Origin: Peptoclostridium acidaminophilum DSM 3953
GTDB taxonomy: Bacteria > Bacillota > Clostridia > Peptostreptococcales > Peptostreptococcaceae
DNA: 64,000 nt
Assembly (NCBI RefSeq): GCF_000597865.1
Contig: NZ_CP007452.1
Coordinates: 565,183-629,182 of the forward strand
Direction: 5' to 3'
The position numbers were made by a program, and so were the translations under genes. Shown here piece after piece: positions 52,707-60,491 of the stretch (within the stretch, counting starts at the first letter, position 1; every line of letters starts with the position of its first letter). The notes beneath the pieces were generated by a model. That model had not been told where the DNA came from. It saw nothing but the letters and a program-made list of their open reading frames with translations, and made no database searches.

Positions 52707-54031
52707 ATGCGCAAATTCGTTTGCAGTCTCTGAAATTATGAAGTCAGCCGGCAAAGGAAGCGTCTTCGACAGCCGCCTCCAGATGCTTCATGTTCATATA
52801 CTTCTTGTTGCCCCACTGGGTGCCGGCCACGTGCCGAAGTCTGGCACAGACTAGCATGAGCGCCGAATTGCCATCGGGAAAGCAGCCAACCACTCGGGTG
52901 CGCCTGCGGATCTCCCGGTTCAGCCGTTCAATGACATTGTTGGTGCGGATGCGCGTCCAATGCTCTGAGGGGAACTCCGCATAGGTCAGCGTCTCCTCTA
53001 TGCCGTCTTCAATTTTCTTGGCAGCCTCCTTGAGCTTCATTGCCTGAAGCTCGGCCACCACCGCTTTCGCCTTATCTCTGGCAGCCTTTTTGCTCTCCTG
53101 GGCGTGGATGGCCTTGAGCATCTTGGCGACTAATTTCACCTTAGACTTCGGCACAACAGAGAACACATTGCGGTAGAAGTGGACCGTGCAGCGCTGGTAT
53201 TTTGCTTCCGGAAATACTTCGTAGCTGGCCTCCAGCATCCCTAGGCACTTGTCGCCTACAATGAGCTTCACGCCGTCCAGACCACGGCCTTTCAGCCACT
53301 GAAAGAAGCTGACCCAGCTGGCCTTGTCCTCTTTCATGCCCTCAGCGGCGCCCAAAACCTCACGGTAGCCGTCCTCATTGACTGCGATTGCTACCAAAAT
53401 GGCCACATTCTGATACTCGCCGCCCCAGTTGCGGCGCAGATAGATGCCATCCACATAGACATAGGGATATTTCCCGCCCTGCAGCGGTCTGTTGCGCCAG
53501 GCCTCGATATGGACGTAGGCTTTCTTGTTCAGTTCACTAATGGTTGAGGGTGACACTTTGGTACCCCACAGCGCCTCCGTGATGTCCTCCACCCGGCGCA
53601 CCGAGACGCCGGCCAGATACATCTCAATCAGCGCTTCTTCCACGCTGCTCTCCCGGCGGCGGTAGCGCTCGATGATGGCGGTCTCAAAACTGATCCCCTT
53701 GAGACGGGGCACGTTGAGGGTGACATTGCCGGAGGTGGTGGCGAGGTTTCGGCTGTAATGACCGCTGCGGTACCCCTGCCGCTCCTCGCTGCGCTCGTAC
53801 CGCGCCGCCTGTGTTAGCTTCGAAGCCTCCGCCTCCAGCAACCCGTTGAGCGTTTCTTCTACGCTCCCACGGACTAATTCCCTGATTTGCCCCTTGATTA
53901 CTTCCTCGTTAAGCTGTACAATTTTCTCGGACATGGTTTGCTGTCTCCTTTCAGAATGGTGGTGTGGTAACTTCATTCTAACAGAGAGCTGCAAACCTTG
54001 TCTCTTTTTATCCATTTTCCAATTTGCGCAA
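52707..54031 (-). mobile_element. IS256 family element, visibly GC-rich
   Basis: ATGCGCAAATT at the left end matches TTGCGCAAATT read inward from the right end. Length about 1325 bp. No direct duplication is seen in the 8 bp outside either end. The base composition is much richer in G and C than its surroundings, so it came from another genome background. Confidence 0.85.
52744..53934 (-). CDS. IS256 family transposase (GC-rich)
   Basis: 396 residues from the ATG at 53934, with AAAGGAGACAG in front on the minus strand; the frame is open to 54015, but that part holds no ribosome site. It shows the family order: EETLNGLLEAEASKLTQAAR and RQGYRSGHYSRNL. The DDE core has YVYVDGIYLRRNWG (first Asp), LIVGDKCLGMLEAS (second Asp), QRCTVHFYRNVFSV (C-H signature) and TNNVIERLNREIRRR with the Glu. 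It is only distantly like the IS256 protein at 17575. Its strong GC bias against AT-rich neighbours shows a recent arrival. Confidence 0.95.
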   Translation of the reverse strand: MSEKIVQLNEEVIKGQIRELVRGSVEETLNGLLEAEASKLTQAARYERSEERQGYRSGHYSRNLATTSGNVTLNVPRLKGISFETAIIERYRRRESSVEEALIEMYLAGVSVRRVEDITEALWGTKVSPSTISELNKKAYVHIEAWRNRPLQGGKYPYVYVDGIYLRRNWGGEYQNVAILVAIAVNEDGYREVLGAAEGMKEDKASWVSFFQWLKGRGLDGVKLIVGDKCLGMLEASYEVFPEAKYQRCTVHFYRNVFSVVPKSKVKLVAKMLKAIHAQESKKAARDKAKAVVAELQAMKLKEAAKKIEDGIEETLTYAEFPSEHWTRIRTNNVIERLNREIRRRTRVVGCFPDGNSALMLVCARLRHVAGTQWGNKKYMNMKHLEAAVEDASFAG

Positions 54032-54042
54032 CTTATTGTACC

Positions 54043-54126
54043 TTATCCCAGTTCGTCCGGCACATCAATCCATTTATCTTCTGTGAAGTAATAAGGGTAA
54101 ATATTTCTTAGGTTTATGGTTTTCAT
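54043..54126 (-). pseudogene. N-terminal fragment of a sigma-like gene beyond the IS256
   Basis: ATG at 54126 after AAAGGATGG on the minus strand, 27 codons: MKTINLRNIYPYYFTEDKW then IDVPDELG and a stop. The MKTINLR...YP...VPDE pattern is the common opening of small sigma-70-like proteins in conjugative elements. It stops 12 bp before the IS256 end and is probably the missing start of the gene at 52336, or of a similar gene, after an IS-linked deletion. An inverted pair CCTTTCAAT/ATTGAAAGG (54137-54167) lies just upstream. Confidence 0.6.
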
Positions 54127-54298
54127 ATATGACCATCCTTTCAATTTTTGAAAATCTGATTGAAAGGACAGACGGCGGTGAACGCCCGGATTTTAGTCTG
54201 AAAAACCTATAAATTGATTGAATAAAAAAACGCACCGAGCCAAAATGGTCCGATGCATTAAACACAACAAGAAATCTTGATTTGAGTTTAAGACGAAA

Positions 54299-54345
54299 AG
54301 ACACCATAACCCTCCTTTGAGTTACGGTGTCTAATTTTTTTGTGA
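54299..54345. terminator. Bidirectional terminator
   Basis: AGACACCATAA pairs with TTACGGTGTCT; T-rich runs follow on both strands (TAATTTTTTT on plus, TTTTCG on minus). It separates the sigma-like gene from the XRE gene and relaxase module. Confidence 0.75.
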
Positions 54346-54599
54346 TATGACGTTTTCTATGGCAGTACGTAGTTCGGCTATATGCTTTGTTTGTGTAGGC
54401 TCCGTTCGGAGTCATCGGTACGTAGTTTACAAGTGAAATAGCTCATTGCGCTTAAACCTACCATATCGTTGAATGCTCCTTATATGATCAAACAAGCAGT
54501 AATTCTACATTCTTTATTTTACACCGAACTTTATTAAAATTCTTATTGCTGCTTTGTTTCCCATATATGATGAATTTCATTTCATTTTTGATGAACACT
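54346..54599. other. Non-coding gap with a short direct repeat
   Basis: GTACGTAGTT occurs at about 54364 and 54419, and CTCCG-TT-CGGAG forms a small hairpin between them. No gene is supported. The stretch is AT-rich and lies between the terminator and the XRE gene. Confidence 0.4.
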
Positions 54600-54824
54600 T
54601 CAATTGTCATCTGTAACATTTCCATCTGAAACCGCTGAACAAATATCACCGATGTCACATTGTAAAGCTTCACAAATTGATAGTAATACGGTGATAGAAA
54701 CAGGTTCGTTTTTATTCAGTTTGGTTATTGTTCCTGCTGATAGTCCAGTCAGTTTCTTTAAATCACTTTTCTTAATATCCCGATTTATAAGCTCGATCCA
54801 TAACTTTTTATAATTAATCTTCAT
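54600..54824 (-). CDS. XRE-type regulator (HTH_26) of the mobilizable element
   Basis: 74 residues, ATG at 54824, two bases after the stop of the small gene upstream on this strand, with TGGGGAATAG as ribosome site. One helix-turn-helix is visible: YKKLWIELINRDIKKSDLKK, LSAGTITKLNKNEPVSITVL, then CEALQCDIGDICSAV. It is a single-domain Cro/C1 protein, likely a repressor of element genes. It is related to the regulator in front of BREX at 26273 (shared KLW, TxxKLxKNExVS and IGDI/V motifs). Confidence 0.85.
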   Translation of the reverse strand: MKINYKKLWIELINRDIKKSDLKKLTGLSAGTITKLNKNEPVSITVLLSICEALQCDIGDICSAVSDGNVTDDN

Positions 54825-54826
54825 AT

Positions 54827-54961
54827 CTATTCCCCATTTATCGCTGACTTTGCTTCATAAGCGCTTTTTAGAGCTTTTAAGGACTCTGTTTTTTTAGCGT
54901 TGTGATAACCATTATAGCCATTATAGTATAAATTAAACTTCGTATGTTTACAAGATTTCAT
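54827..54961 (-). CDS. Small protein coupled to the XRE gene
   Basis: 44 residues from an ATG at 54961: basic N-terminal part (KSCKHTKFNLYYNGYNGYHN) and a helical C-terminus (KALKSAYEAKSAINGE). Its stop is two bases from the XRE start, so translation is probably coupled. The frame is open further upstream, but that part overlaps the hairpin array and looks non-coding. No family is recognised, and the ribosome site is weak, so this is a tentative gene. Confidence 0.45.
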   Translation of the reverse strand: MKSCKHTKFNLYYNGYNGYHNAKKTESLKALKSAYEAKSAINGE

Positions 54962-55100
54962 GCCAAATAGATAAATAAAATCACAACATCTTGTGATAAA
55001 TGGTTGCAGTTGCAATGATGTGAATATGAATATGTTTAGATTAATCGCAATTGCACTTTCGTTATGTCCTTTTATTCTTGAAACAAAAGTGGCAAGCAGG

Positions 55101-55198
55101 GCAAGGTGGTACACACCTTGCGATTTTGCTTGTTGGGGAGCATCCCCAATCCCCACTGAACACACAATGAATTGTGTGGCTACGCTCACTGCGTGAGC
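55101..55198. other. Array of four perfect hairpins, candidate oriT region
   Basis: In 98 bp: GCAAGGTG/CACCTTGC (55101-55121), TTGGGGA/TCCCCAA (55133-55149), CACACAAT/ATTGTGTG (55161-55178) and GCTCAC/GTGAGC (55184-55198). About 40 bp to the left, minus strand CATAACGAAAGTGC resembles the nick region of MOBP plasmids such as the pC221 type. It lies at the 3' side of the relaxase gene. An origin of transfer is plausible, but the nick site is not proven. Confidence 0.5.
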
Positions 55199-55217
55199 TG
55201 AAATAATATGGGCAATG

Positions 55218-56618
55218 TTATCTTTGATTTGGAGCTTTTTCATTCTCTTTTACTGGAGGGTCACTCTGTAAAAGGCGATCGATATTTGCCTTTGCGGTTA
55301 GTACCTCCTGCATTTCTTTTTTTGCTGCGTGGTAGATCCCATAGGCTTTTTTCTTTTTGGAAAGCAGCTCGGCATACTCTGCTTGCAGAGACTTAACCGT
55401 TGGCAGCTTTTTAAGCCCAAGCTCATCAAAGGTCGCCTTTGATGCCTTGTGTAAAAGAAGGTCAGCAGCATGTTCTTCATAGAACTTTTTAGAGTATCCT
55501 GCTTTGCGATAGGCAGTATAAACATCACGGGTTTTGGCGTAATTAATGATGTGGGCTTTAAGTATAGCAATCTCTGCCATACGCTTTTCAGCAGCCTTGA
55601 TTTCTGTAGAAAGGCGATTGAAATTATCGGTGGCGTTCAGAGATTTTTTCTCTAAATCCTCATAGGCAAGAAGCTTGTTTTCTGTTAAGAAGTTTATTGT
55701 TTGCGCCATCTGCTTCAGGTTGAAAATTTTGGCCCACTGCTCATAGCCAGCATCTTTGCCAGCCTGTAATTTTGCCTGTATATCAACAAGTAAATTGACA
55801 CGTGACTGAGGTTTTTGGTGATAATTTTTCTTGTTTGGCGGGGCTTTCTCGCCACTGATTATTGCTTTGATTTCATCTTCAGAATAACCATTACCGAGAG
55901 AACGCAGGCGAATGAATTTCTTTTGATTCTCTCCCTTGAAGGATATGTAGTTTCCTTGTTTTATTTCATAGCCTGCCAGCTTCATTTCTTTTAAGAAGAC
56001 TGTAAAATCCGCAGGCTTTTTTGTAAGAACTTCGTTAATAATCTGGCGTAGCTTTTCGGAGTGGGAGAGAGACTTTTTATCGCCTAACCACTTGCCATAA
56101 TGATTCTTTCCACGCTTTGGATTTTCGATGATAGACAGACTGTTTTTAAGGCAAAGGCGATCAGAAATTTTGCGGACTGCTTTTCCAGAACCTAAAAAAT
56201 CCCTGAACTTTTTTGTGCAGTCCAAGGAAGTGGAATTAAAGATAATATGATTGTGAATATGGGCTTTGTCGATGTGAGTTGCAACAATAAAAGCGTGGTT
56301 TCCTTTCGTAAAACTCATGCCTAATTCATAGCCAATTTTGTTGGCAAGCTCTGGTGAAATCTCATCTGGTTTAAAGGACTGGCGTATTTGATAGGCTATC
56401 ACATCATTCTCTTGCTGCCTGCCTGTAATATCAGAATACTGTCGCTTTGCTAGGAGAAATTCACCCTGTATGGTTTTGGGATCACACTCGTAAGAACTGA
56501 TGAGTTCGCCATCGTTTGTCTTGCTTGGATTCTTTGCATAATCAGTACGATCCGCAAGGCAATCGGCTATGGATTTGCCCTTGTTTTGGTGCATGGATAT
56601 CAAACGTGTGGTAGCCAG
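55218..56618 (-). CDS. MOBP-type relaxase / mobilization nuclease
   Basis: 466 residues if it starts at CTG 56618, seven bases after GGAGG, giving LATTRLISMHQNKGKSIADC, the family opening (normally M-A-T-T-R). The first ordinary start is TTG 56603, further from the ribosome site. The relaxase domain has the DRTDYAKNPSKT segment with the catalytic Tyr, and HIDKAHIHNHIIFN with the metal-binding His cluster. After GYSEDEIKAIISGEK a long helical C-terminus follows. It nicks one strand at oriT and leads it during conjugative mobilization. mobC and the CD1845-like gene lie just upstream on this strand. Confidence 0.9.
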   Translation of the reverse strand: MATTRLISMHQNKGKSIADCLADRTDYAKNPSKTNDGELISSYECDPKTIQGEFLLAKRQYSDITGRQQENDVIAYQIRQSFKPDEISPELANKIGYELGMSFTKGNHAFIVATHIDKAHIHNHIIFNSTSLDCTKKFRDFLGSGKAVRKISDRLCLKNSLSIIENPKRGKNHYGKWLGDKKSLSHSEKLRQIINEVLTKKPADFTVFLKEMKLAGYEIKQGNYISFKGENQKKFIRLRSLGNGYSEDEIKAIISGEKAPPNKKNYHQKPQSRVNLLVDIQAKLQAGKDAGYEQWAKIFNLKQMAQTINFLTENKLLAYEDLEKKSLNATDNFNRLSTEIKAAEKRMAEIAILKAHIINYAKTRDVYTAYRKAGYSKKFYEEHAADLLLHKASKATFDELGLKKLPTVKSLQAEYAELLSKKKKAYGIYHAAKKEMQEVLTAKANIDRLLQSDPPVKENEKAPNQR

Positions 56619-56677
56619 GATAACACCTCCTTTTGCAAAAAAACAGCACCTAGATTCACCGATCTAAGTGCTTAGTA

Positions 56678-56962
56678 TCAAATAGATTTGAGCCTTTCAT
56701 TGATCCCGCCTATTGTACCAAGGAACCAAGCGGCGAGCATCGGGATACCATAAGGGCTGATAATGTATGCAATGAATAAGACTCTTAATCCTTCATTTGT
56801 TTCACCCAACAGCAACATTGTAGCAAGTCCAATTGCGAACAAGATAAATGCCAAAATTGAAAGCAGCATCGAGCTAAATACACAGATAAATTCGCACACC
56901 AGTAATAGGATAGATACCATAAGGGTTATGGGGAACAGAAGTATTTTAAGTAGGATTCTCAT
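56678..56962 (-). CDS. CD1845-like small membrane protein
   Basis: 94 residues from the ATG at 56962, after ATGGAGGTCGG; a longer frame to 57061 has no ribosome site. Strongly hydrophobic: a stretch from residue 3 to about 47 (ILLKILLFPITLMVSILLLV and onward), a short polar turn (GETNEGLR), and a C-terminal AYIISPYGIPMLAAWFLGTI segment. Proteins of this kind (CD1845 family) are found between mobC and the relaxase in Tn-type elements of Clostridia. The function is unknown; a membrane role in transfer is possible. Confidence 0.8.
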   Translation of the reverse strand: MRILLKILLFPITLMVSILLLVCEFICVFSSMLLSILAFILFAIGLATMLLLGETNEGLRVLFIAYIISPYGIPMLAAWFLGTIGGINERLKSI

Positions 56963-57029
56963 AAGACCGACCTCCATTTCTATAAGACAAGCGTACCAAA
57001 GCCTTATCTGTCTGTCCATGATACAGATT

Positions 57030-57254
57030 TTAAATTGTAGAAAGGCGGCAGAGTATTTCATCTGCCGTCTCCCAAAGTTTATCGTAGCTTTTTCTTAATT
57101 CCTCAATGTCATCACTGTAAATACTGCCTGTTTCATGTACGCGCTTTGTGAGCTGATTTAAACTGTTACTGGTGCGTCGAAGAAGACTTACTAATTCACG
57201 AATATCGGACAGATCAAGCTGTATGACATAGCCGTCCACCGCCATTTTGCGAAG
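57030..57254 (-). pseudogene. mobC: mobC, 3' part, split by an IS21 element
   Basis: Encodes the last 74 residues of a MobC relaxosome protein: LRKMAVDGYVIQLDLSDIRE, then a helical end with RRTSNSLNQLTKRVHETGSI. The IS21 element at 57255 cuts the gene after GCGAAG. Joined to 59762-59872 it gives an intact 111-residue MobC, which helps the relaxase bind oriT. As it stands, the gene is broken, so mobilization may be impaired unless another copy exists. Confidence 0.88.
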
Positions 57255-57419
57255 TCTGAATGTCAATGAATATTTGAGCCAGGCGCTAGTGAATTTCTGA
57301 GCCACCTGTGCTAATGAAAAAGTATACCATTTTCATATTTGTGCTAATGAATATTTGAGCCACTTATTGTAATAAAGAAGGGAAATTGGGTTTAGCCTTC
57401 ATTTCCCTTAATTCATCTT

Positions 57420-58163
57420 TTATTTGCTGTTGCTGTCCTTTCGATAAGAATCGCCATTCATGTTTAATACATAGGAGCGGAATGTTATTCTGTCAACTAG
57501 GGCTGCGACCATTATTGGATTATCGAAAAGCTCTGTCCATCTTGAGAATTCAAGATTTGTGGTTATTATGATGCTGCCTTTTTCGGATCGATCAGAGATT
57601 ACCTTGAAAAGCAGATCTGACTGATGCCTGTTAAAGCTTAGGTATGAGAGTTCATCTAGTATTAGCAGATCAACTTTAGACAGCTGTTTTTCAAGCTTTG
57701 CCAGCCTTTTGTACTCGCTGGCCTCGACCAATTCAGTTGCAAGTGATGCGGCGTTATAAAACTTGACGGAATATCCGAGGGTGCAGGCTTTCAAGCCAAG
57801 GCTTATTGCAAGATGCGTCTTGCCTGTTCCGGGATTCCCTATCATTACAATGTTTTGATGTTTGTCTATGTAGTCGCACTCAGACAACTCAAAAATAAAA
57901 GGTTCTTTTACATGTTTAAGCCGGCTTGTATCAAATTCATCAAGAGTCTTCAAATATGGATACTTTGCAGCTTTGATCCGCCTTTTGCGATTATTTTCCT
58001 GACGCTGGTCGTTCTCAACTCTTAGTAGCGCAAGGAGGAAATCCTCATAGCTCATATTGGTGTCCATCTGACGGATCATATTTTCATAATCACAAAAGGT
58101 AGGGAGCTTGAGCTGCTTGCAGTAAAGAGAAATAGACTGTGCCTTCACGTTTATTTCACCCAT
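57420..58163 (-). CDS. istB: IS21 helper ATPase IstB
   Basis: 247 residues. The DnaA/DnaC-like AAA+ core has Walker A NIVMIGNPGTGKTHLAISLG (about 104-123) and Walker B VDLLILDELSYLSF (about 164-177). GSIIITTNLEFSRWTELF follows as sensor I, then the PIMVAALVDRITFRSYVLNM end. IstB helps IstA choose and capture the target. Its start overlaps the istA stop (TAATG). Intact. Confidence 0.95.
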   Translation of the reverse strand: MGEINVKAQSISLYCKQLKLPTFCDYENMIRQMDTNMSYEDFLLALLRVENDQRQENNRKRRIKAAKYPYLKTLDEFDTSRLKHVKEPFIFELSECDYIDKHQNIVMIGNPGTGKTHLAISLGLKACTLGYSVKFYNAASLATELVEASEYKRLAKLEKQLSKVDLLILDELSYLSFNRHQSDLLFKVISDRSEKGSIIITTNLEFSRWTELFDNPIMVAALVDRITFRSYVLNMNGDSYRKDSNSK

Positions 58164-59638
58164 TATCCGTTCACCGCCACTTTGAATTTGGCATCATAAG
58201 CCGATAGGTCCACATTATCAACTGAGATATCCGTTGCAACCGATATTACGCCGTTTGATACAGGACCATCCAAGTAACTTCGTACCAGGTCGATTGTGGG
58301 ACTTACCGTAGCAGGTATTTGGTTTTTAATGCCGATTATCCTGTCAGTGCCATAATCAAGGCACAATCGAAGAAGTTTGACAGTATCCCTGTTTGCATTT
58401 GGGAATTTCATTCCCCATTCAAGCAGGTCTCTCTGAATAGCCTGCCTTACAGGTTTGGCGTTGAATACGGAGCGTGGCTTTCGTTCCAGAAGTGGCATGT
58501 AGTGCTCCAGAGTATAGCTGGTGTAGCCCCCTGGACCATAGATGCGGTCATAGGATGCCACGACTGCAGACTTGTGATGTATTCTGATTTCGTTGCCATA
58601 GGCCTTTATTGTGGCTTCCTGGCCTATCAGTGTTGCCGGAACTGAATAATTGTTTTTATCAAACCTTACTGTGGAGTATTCATTTACTTTTGCAATCGCA
58701 GTTTTGCTTGTATCAAAACTGTATTTTGGAAGTGAGTAGAAGTATGATGCTTCTTGAAAGAGCCGCATACCGACAGTTCCCTCACGTCCTTGTATCATAT
58801 GCTGCTTATACTCGTTGCATTTTTCTGATAGTAAACTATTCAGCTCTGATAAGTTTTTTATCCTTGGAACAGGAACCAGGAAGTTTCTTCTTGAAAATCC
58901 TACAAGGTTTTCAACCAGGCCCTTTTCATTTCCGCTTGCAATGTTGCAAAACAACGGTTGAAATGCATAATGGGCGCTAAAGGCCTTGTACCTGTTTTGA
59001 ATCTTTGCGTATTGGCCAAAGCCTTCTTTTACTGCAACTTTAGCATTATCAAATATTGTTTTATGAGGAATACCGCCAAAGAATTCAAATGCCTTCTGTT
59101 GACCTTCCAAGAAGGATTCCTCGTTCTGGTGCTTGAATGCCATTACGAAAATTGCGCAACTGAAGCATAGCCTTGCACAAAAGAGATTGATTTTGTTTTT
59201 AATCCCGTCAAGATACACGGTGGCTTCTCCCCAATCAATTTGGAGAGCTTCCCCCGGATCGAATTCCAATGGGATAAATGACTTGGGAATATTCCCTTTA
59301 ATCCTTTTTACAGCCAATCTTACTGTTGACTCGCCGCCGGCAAACTGTTTTTCAGTTACAAGCCGTTGATATATGCGCCTTGCAGTATGCTGCTGTTTGT
59401 TTATATTTTCGGATTTGTCTTCCTCAAGGCAATGAAGAATGAACTTTAATACATCGTCAGTCAGAATGTCTGCCTTACGATTGTATTCTTTGCGTTCCCA
59501 TGGAACGCTGTCACCGTCACAATATTTTTTGACGGTATTGCGAGATATGCCGAGCGTTTTAGCGATAGCCCTTTGAGACATACCCTGGATTGTACTCATT
59601 TCTCTAATCTTTTGGTAAATGTCCACGTCAATGATCAC
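58163..59638 (-). CDS. istA: IS21 transposase IstA
   Basis: 491 residues from the GTG at 59638, nine bases after GGGAGG on the minus strand; an ATG at 59647 abuts that site and is unlikely. The N-terminal HTH has IQGMSQRAIAKTLGISRNTV. The rve integrase core follows, with DPGEALQIDWGEATVYLDGI (first Asp), KTIFDNAKVAVKEG (second Asp) and a Glu in NEKGLVENLVGFSRRNF. The C-terminal Mu-like beta domain has NYSVPATLIGQEATIKAYGN. It catalyses transposition with IstB. Intact. Confidence 0.95.
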   Translation of the reverse strand: MIIDVDIYQKIREMSTIQGMSQRAIAKTLGISRNTVKKYCDGDSVPWERKEYNRKADILTDDVLKFILHCLEEDKSENINKQQHTARRIYQRLVTEKQFAGGESTVRLAVKRIKGNIPKSFIPLEFDPGEALQIDWGEATVYLDGIKNKINLFCARLCFSCAIFVMAFKHQNEESFLEGQQKAFEFFGGIPHKTIFDNAKVAVKEGFGQYAKIQNRYKAFSAHYAFQPLFCNIASGNEKGLVENLVGFSRRNFLVPVPRIKNLSELNSLLSEKCNEYKQHMIQGREGTVGMRLFQEASYFYSLPKYSFDTSKTAIAKVNEYSTVRFDKNNYSVPATLIGQEATIKAYGNEIRIHHKSAVVASYDRIYGPGGYTSYTLEHYMPLLERKPRSVFNAKPVRQAIQRDLLEWGMKFPNANRDTVKLLRLCLDYGTDRIIGIKNQIPATVSPTIDLVRSYLDGPVSNGVISVATDISVDNVDLSAYDAKFKVAVNG

Positions 59639-59755
59639 ACCTTTCATCCTCCCTGCACTAATCTTTGAGATTAGTATACAGGTTTTTTGAAAAGTGGCTC
59701 ACTTTTTGGTTAGCACAAAGGCACTAAATGGCTCACTCTTATACTAGCATTCACA

Positions 59756-59872
59756 GCGAAGATAGGCTCCTAAATTTTTCGTGCTAAGCTGCTCCATTTT
59801 TTCTGCTATAAAACTGCGTTCCTGTTCTGTCACCATAAAGTGAAGTTGAATATTTCGTGCCCTTTTTGCCAT
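59756..59872 (-). pseudogene. mobC: mobC, 5' part, split by an IS21 element
   Basis: ATG at 59872 overlaps the helicase stop (TAATG). It encodes MAKRARNIQLHFMVTEQERS and on to KMEQLSTKNLGAYLR, the typical MobC start and ribbon-helix region, up to the IS21 duplication GCGAAG. Read on into the IS it would stop after two codons. See 57030-57254 for the rest. Confidence 0.88.
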
Positions 59873-60491
59873 TATCGTGCCTCCATTTCTTTCTCATGCT
59901 TTACCTTTAGCTCTTTGCCGATTTTGGGAGGTTGTTTTAGGCAGTCTAAGATGGAGGGACGGTCTTTTTTGCATAGAGCATCAATGGAGGGGGCGTGGCC
60001 GCCTGCATCCATATTAAGCTCAGCATCGAGGGTAGAGAGCCGTATGGTTTTTTCTTTTAGCTCCTGTTCTTGAGGGAAAGGCTTGCCTAGCTCTGCTTTT
60101 GCAGCTGCTTGCTGATTGTAGAGATTGTCCAGTTGATCCGTTACCGCCTTTAAGCGCTCGGGCATAGAAGCAAGAACATTATCAATACGAATGAGATTGC
60201 CTCGGGCATCCATACCTAGTCTAGTAGGATGGCTCATTGTTCCCTTGAGTGTGAGTTGAAATTCCCTGTTGAAGCTGTCAAAGGATAGATGCATGGAGAA
60301 TCCACGGTAGCTTCCAATCTCTACAGATTCACTACCTTTTACTTCTTTACAAGCTTCTAGGAGGGCTGCACCTGCATTGTCTTTATCTGTTAGGGTATCG
60401 TTCTTAATGAGCATTGGTATGAATTCCCCGTCCTTTGGAATATGTGCTTTCAGGGTCTGCAAATCTTGCTCGAAGCCTTTGATGTAGCCTC
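59872..60491 (-). pseudogene. SNF2-type helicase gene, 3' part after a frameshift
   Basis: About 205 codons that continue the helicase protein in another frame: GYIKGFEQDLQTLKAHIPKD, then GFSMHLSFDSFNREFQLTLKG and a coiled-coil end (RLKAVTDQLDNLYNQQAAAK). The shift lies at 60487-60491, where GAGGC on the minus strand would need one more G (GAGGGC) to keep the frame. The first internal start would make a 196-residue fragment. The stop overlaps the mobC start. This may be a true mutation or a base-calling error in a G run. Confidence 0.8.

Larger units (their letters stand above)
57255..59755 (-). mobile_element. IS21 family element inside mobC
   Basis: Ends TCTGAATG and, read inward from the right, TGTGAATG, followed by further similar blocks containing GAGCCA repeats (for example GAATATTTGAGCC at 57278 and 57349), as in the multiple transposase sites of IS21. 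The 6-bp duplication GCGAAG lies at 57249-57254 and 59756-59761. Length 2501 bp; carries istA and istB. Confidence 0.93.

Noticed and set aside
54962-55243. Longer version of the small gene upstream of the XRE gene
   Set aside because: The extra part runs through the hairpin array and the relaxase 3' end and has no family or codon support; only the last 44 codons were kept.
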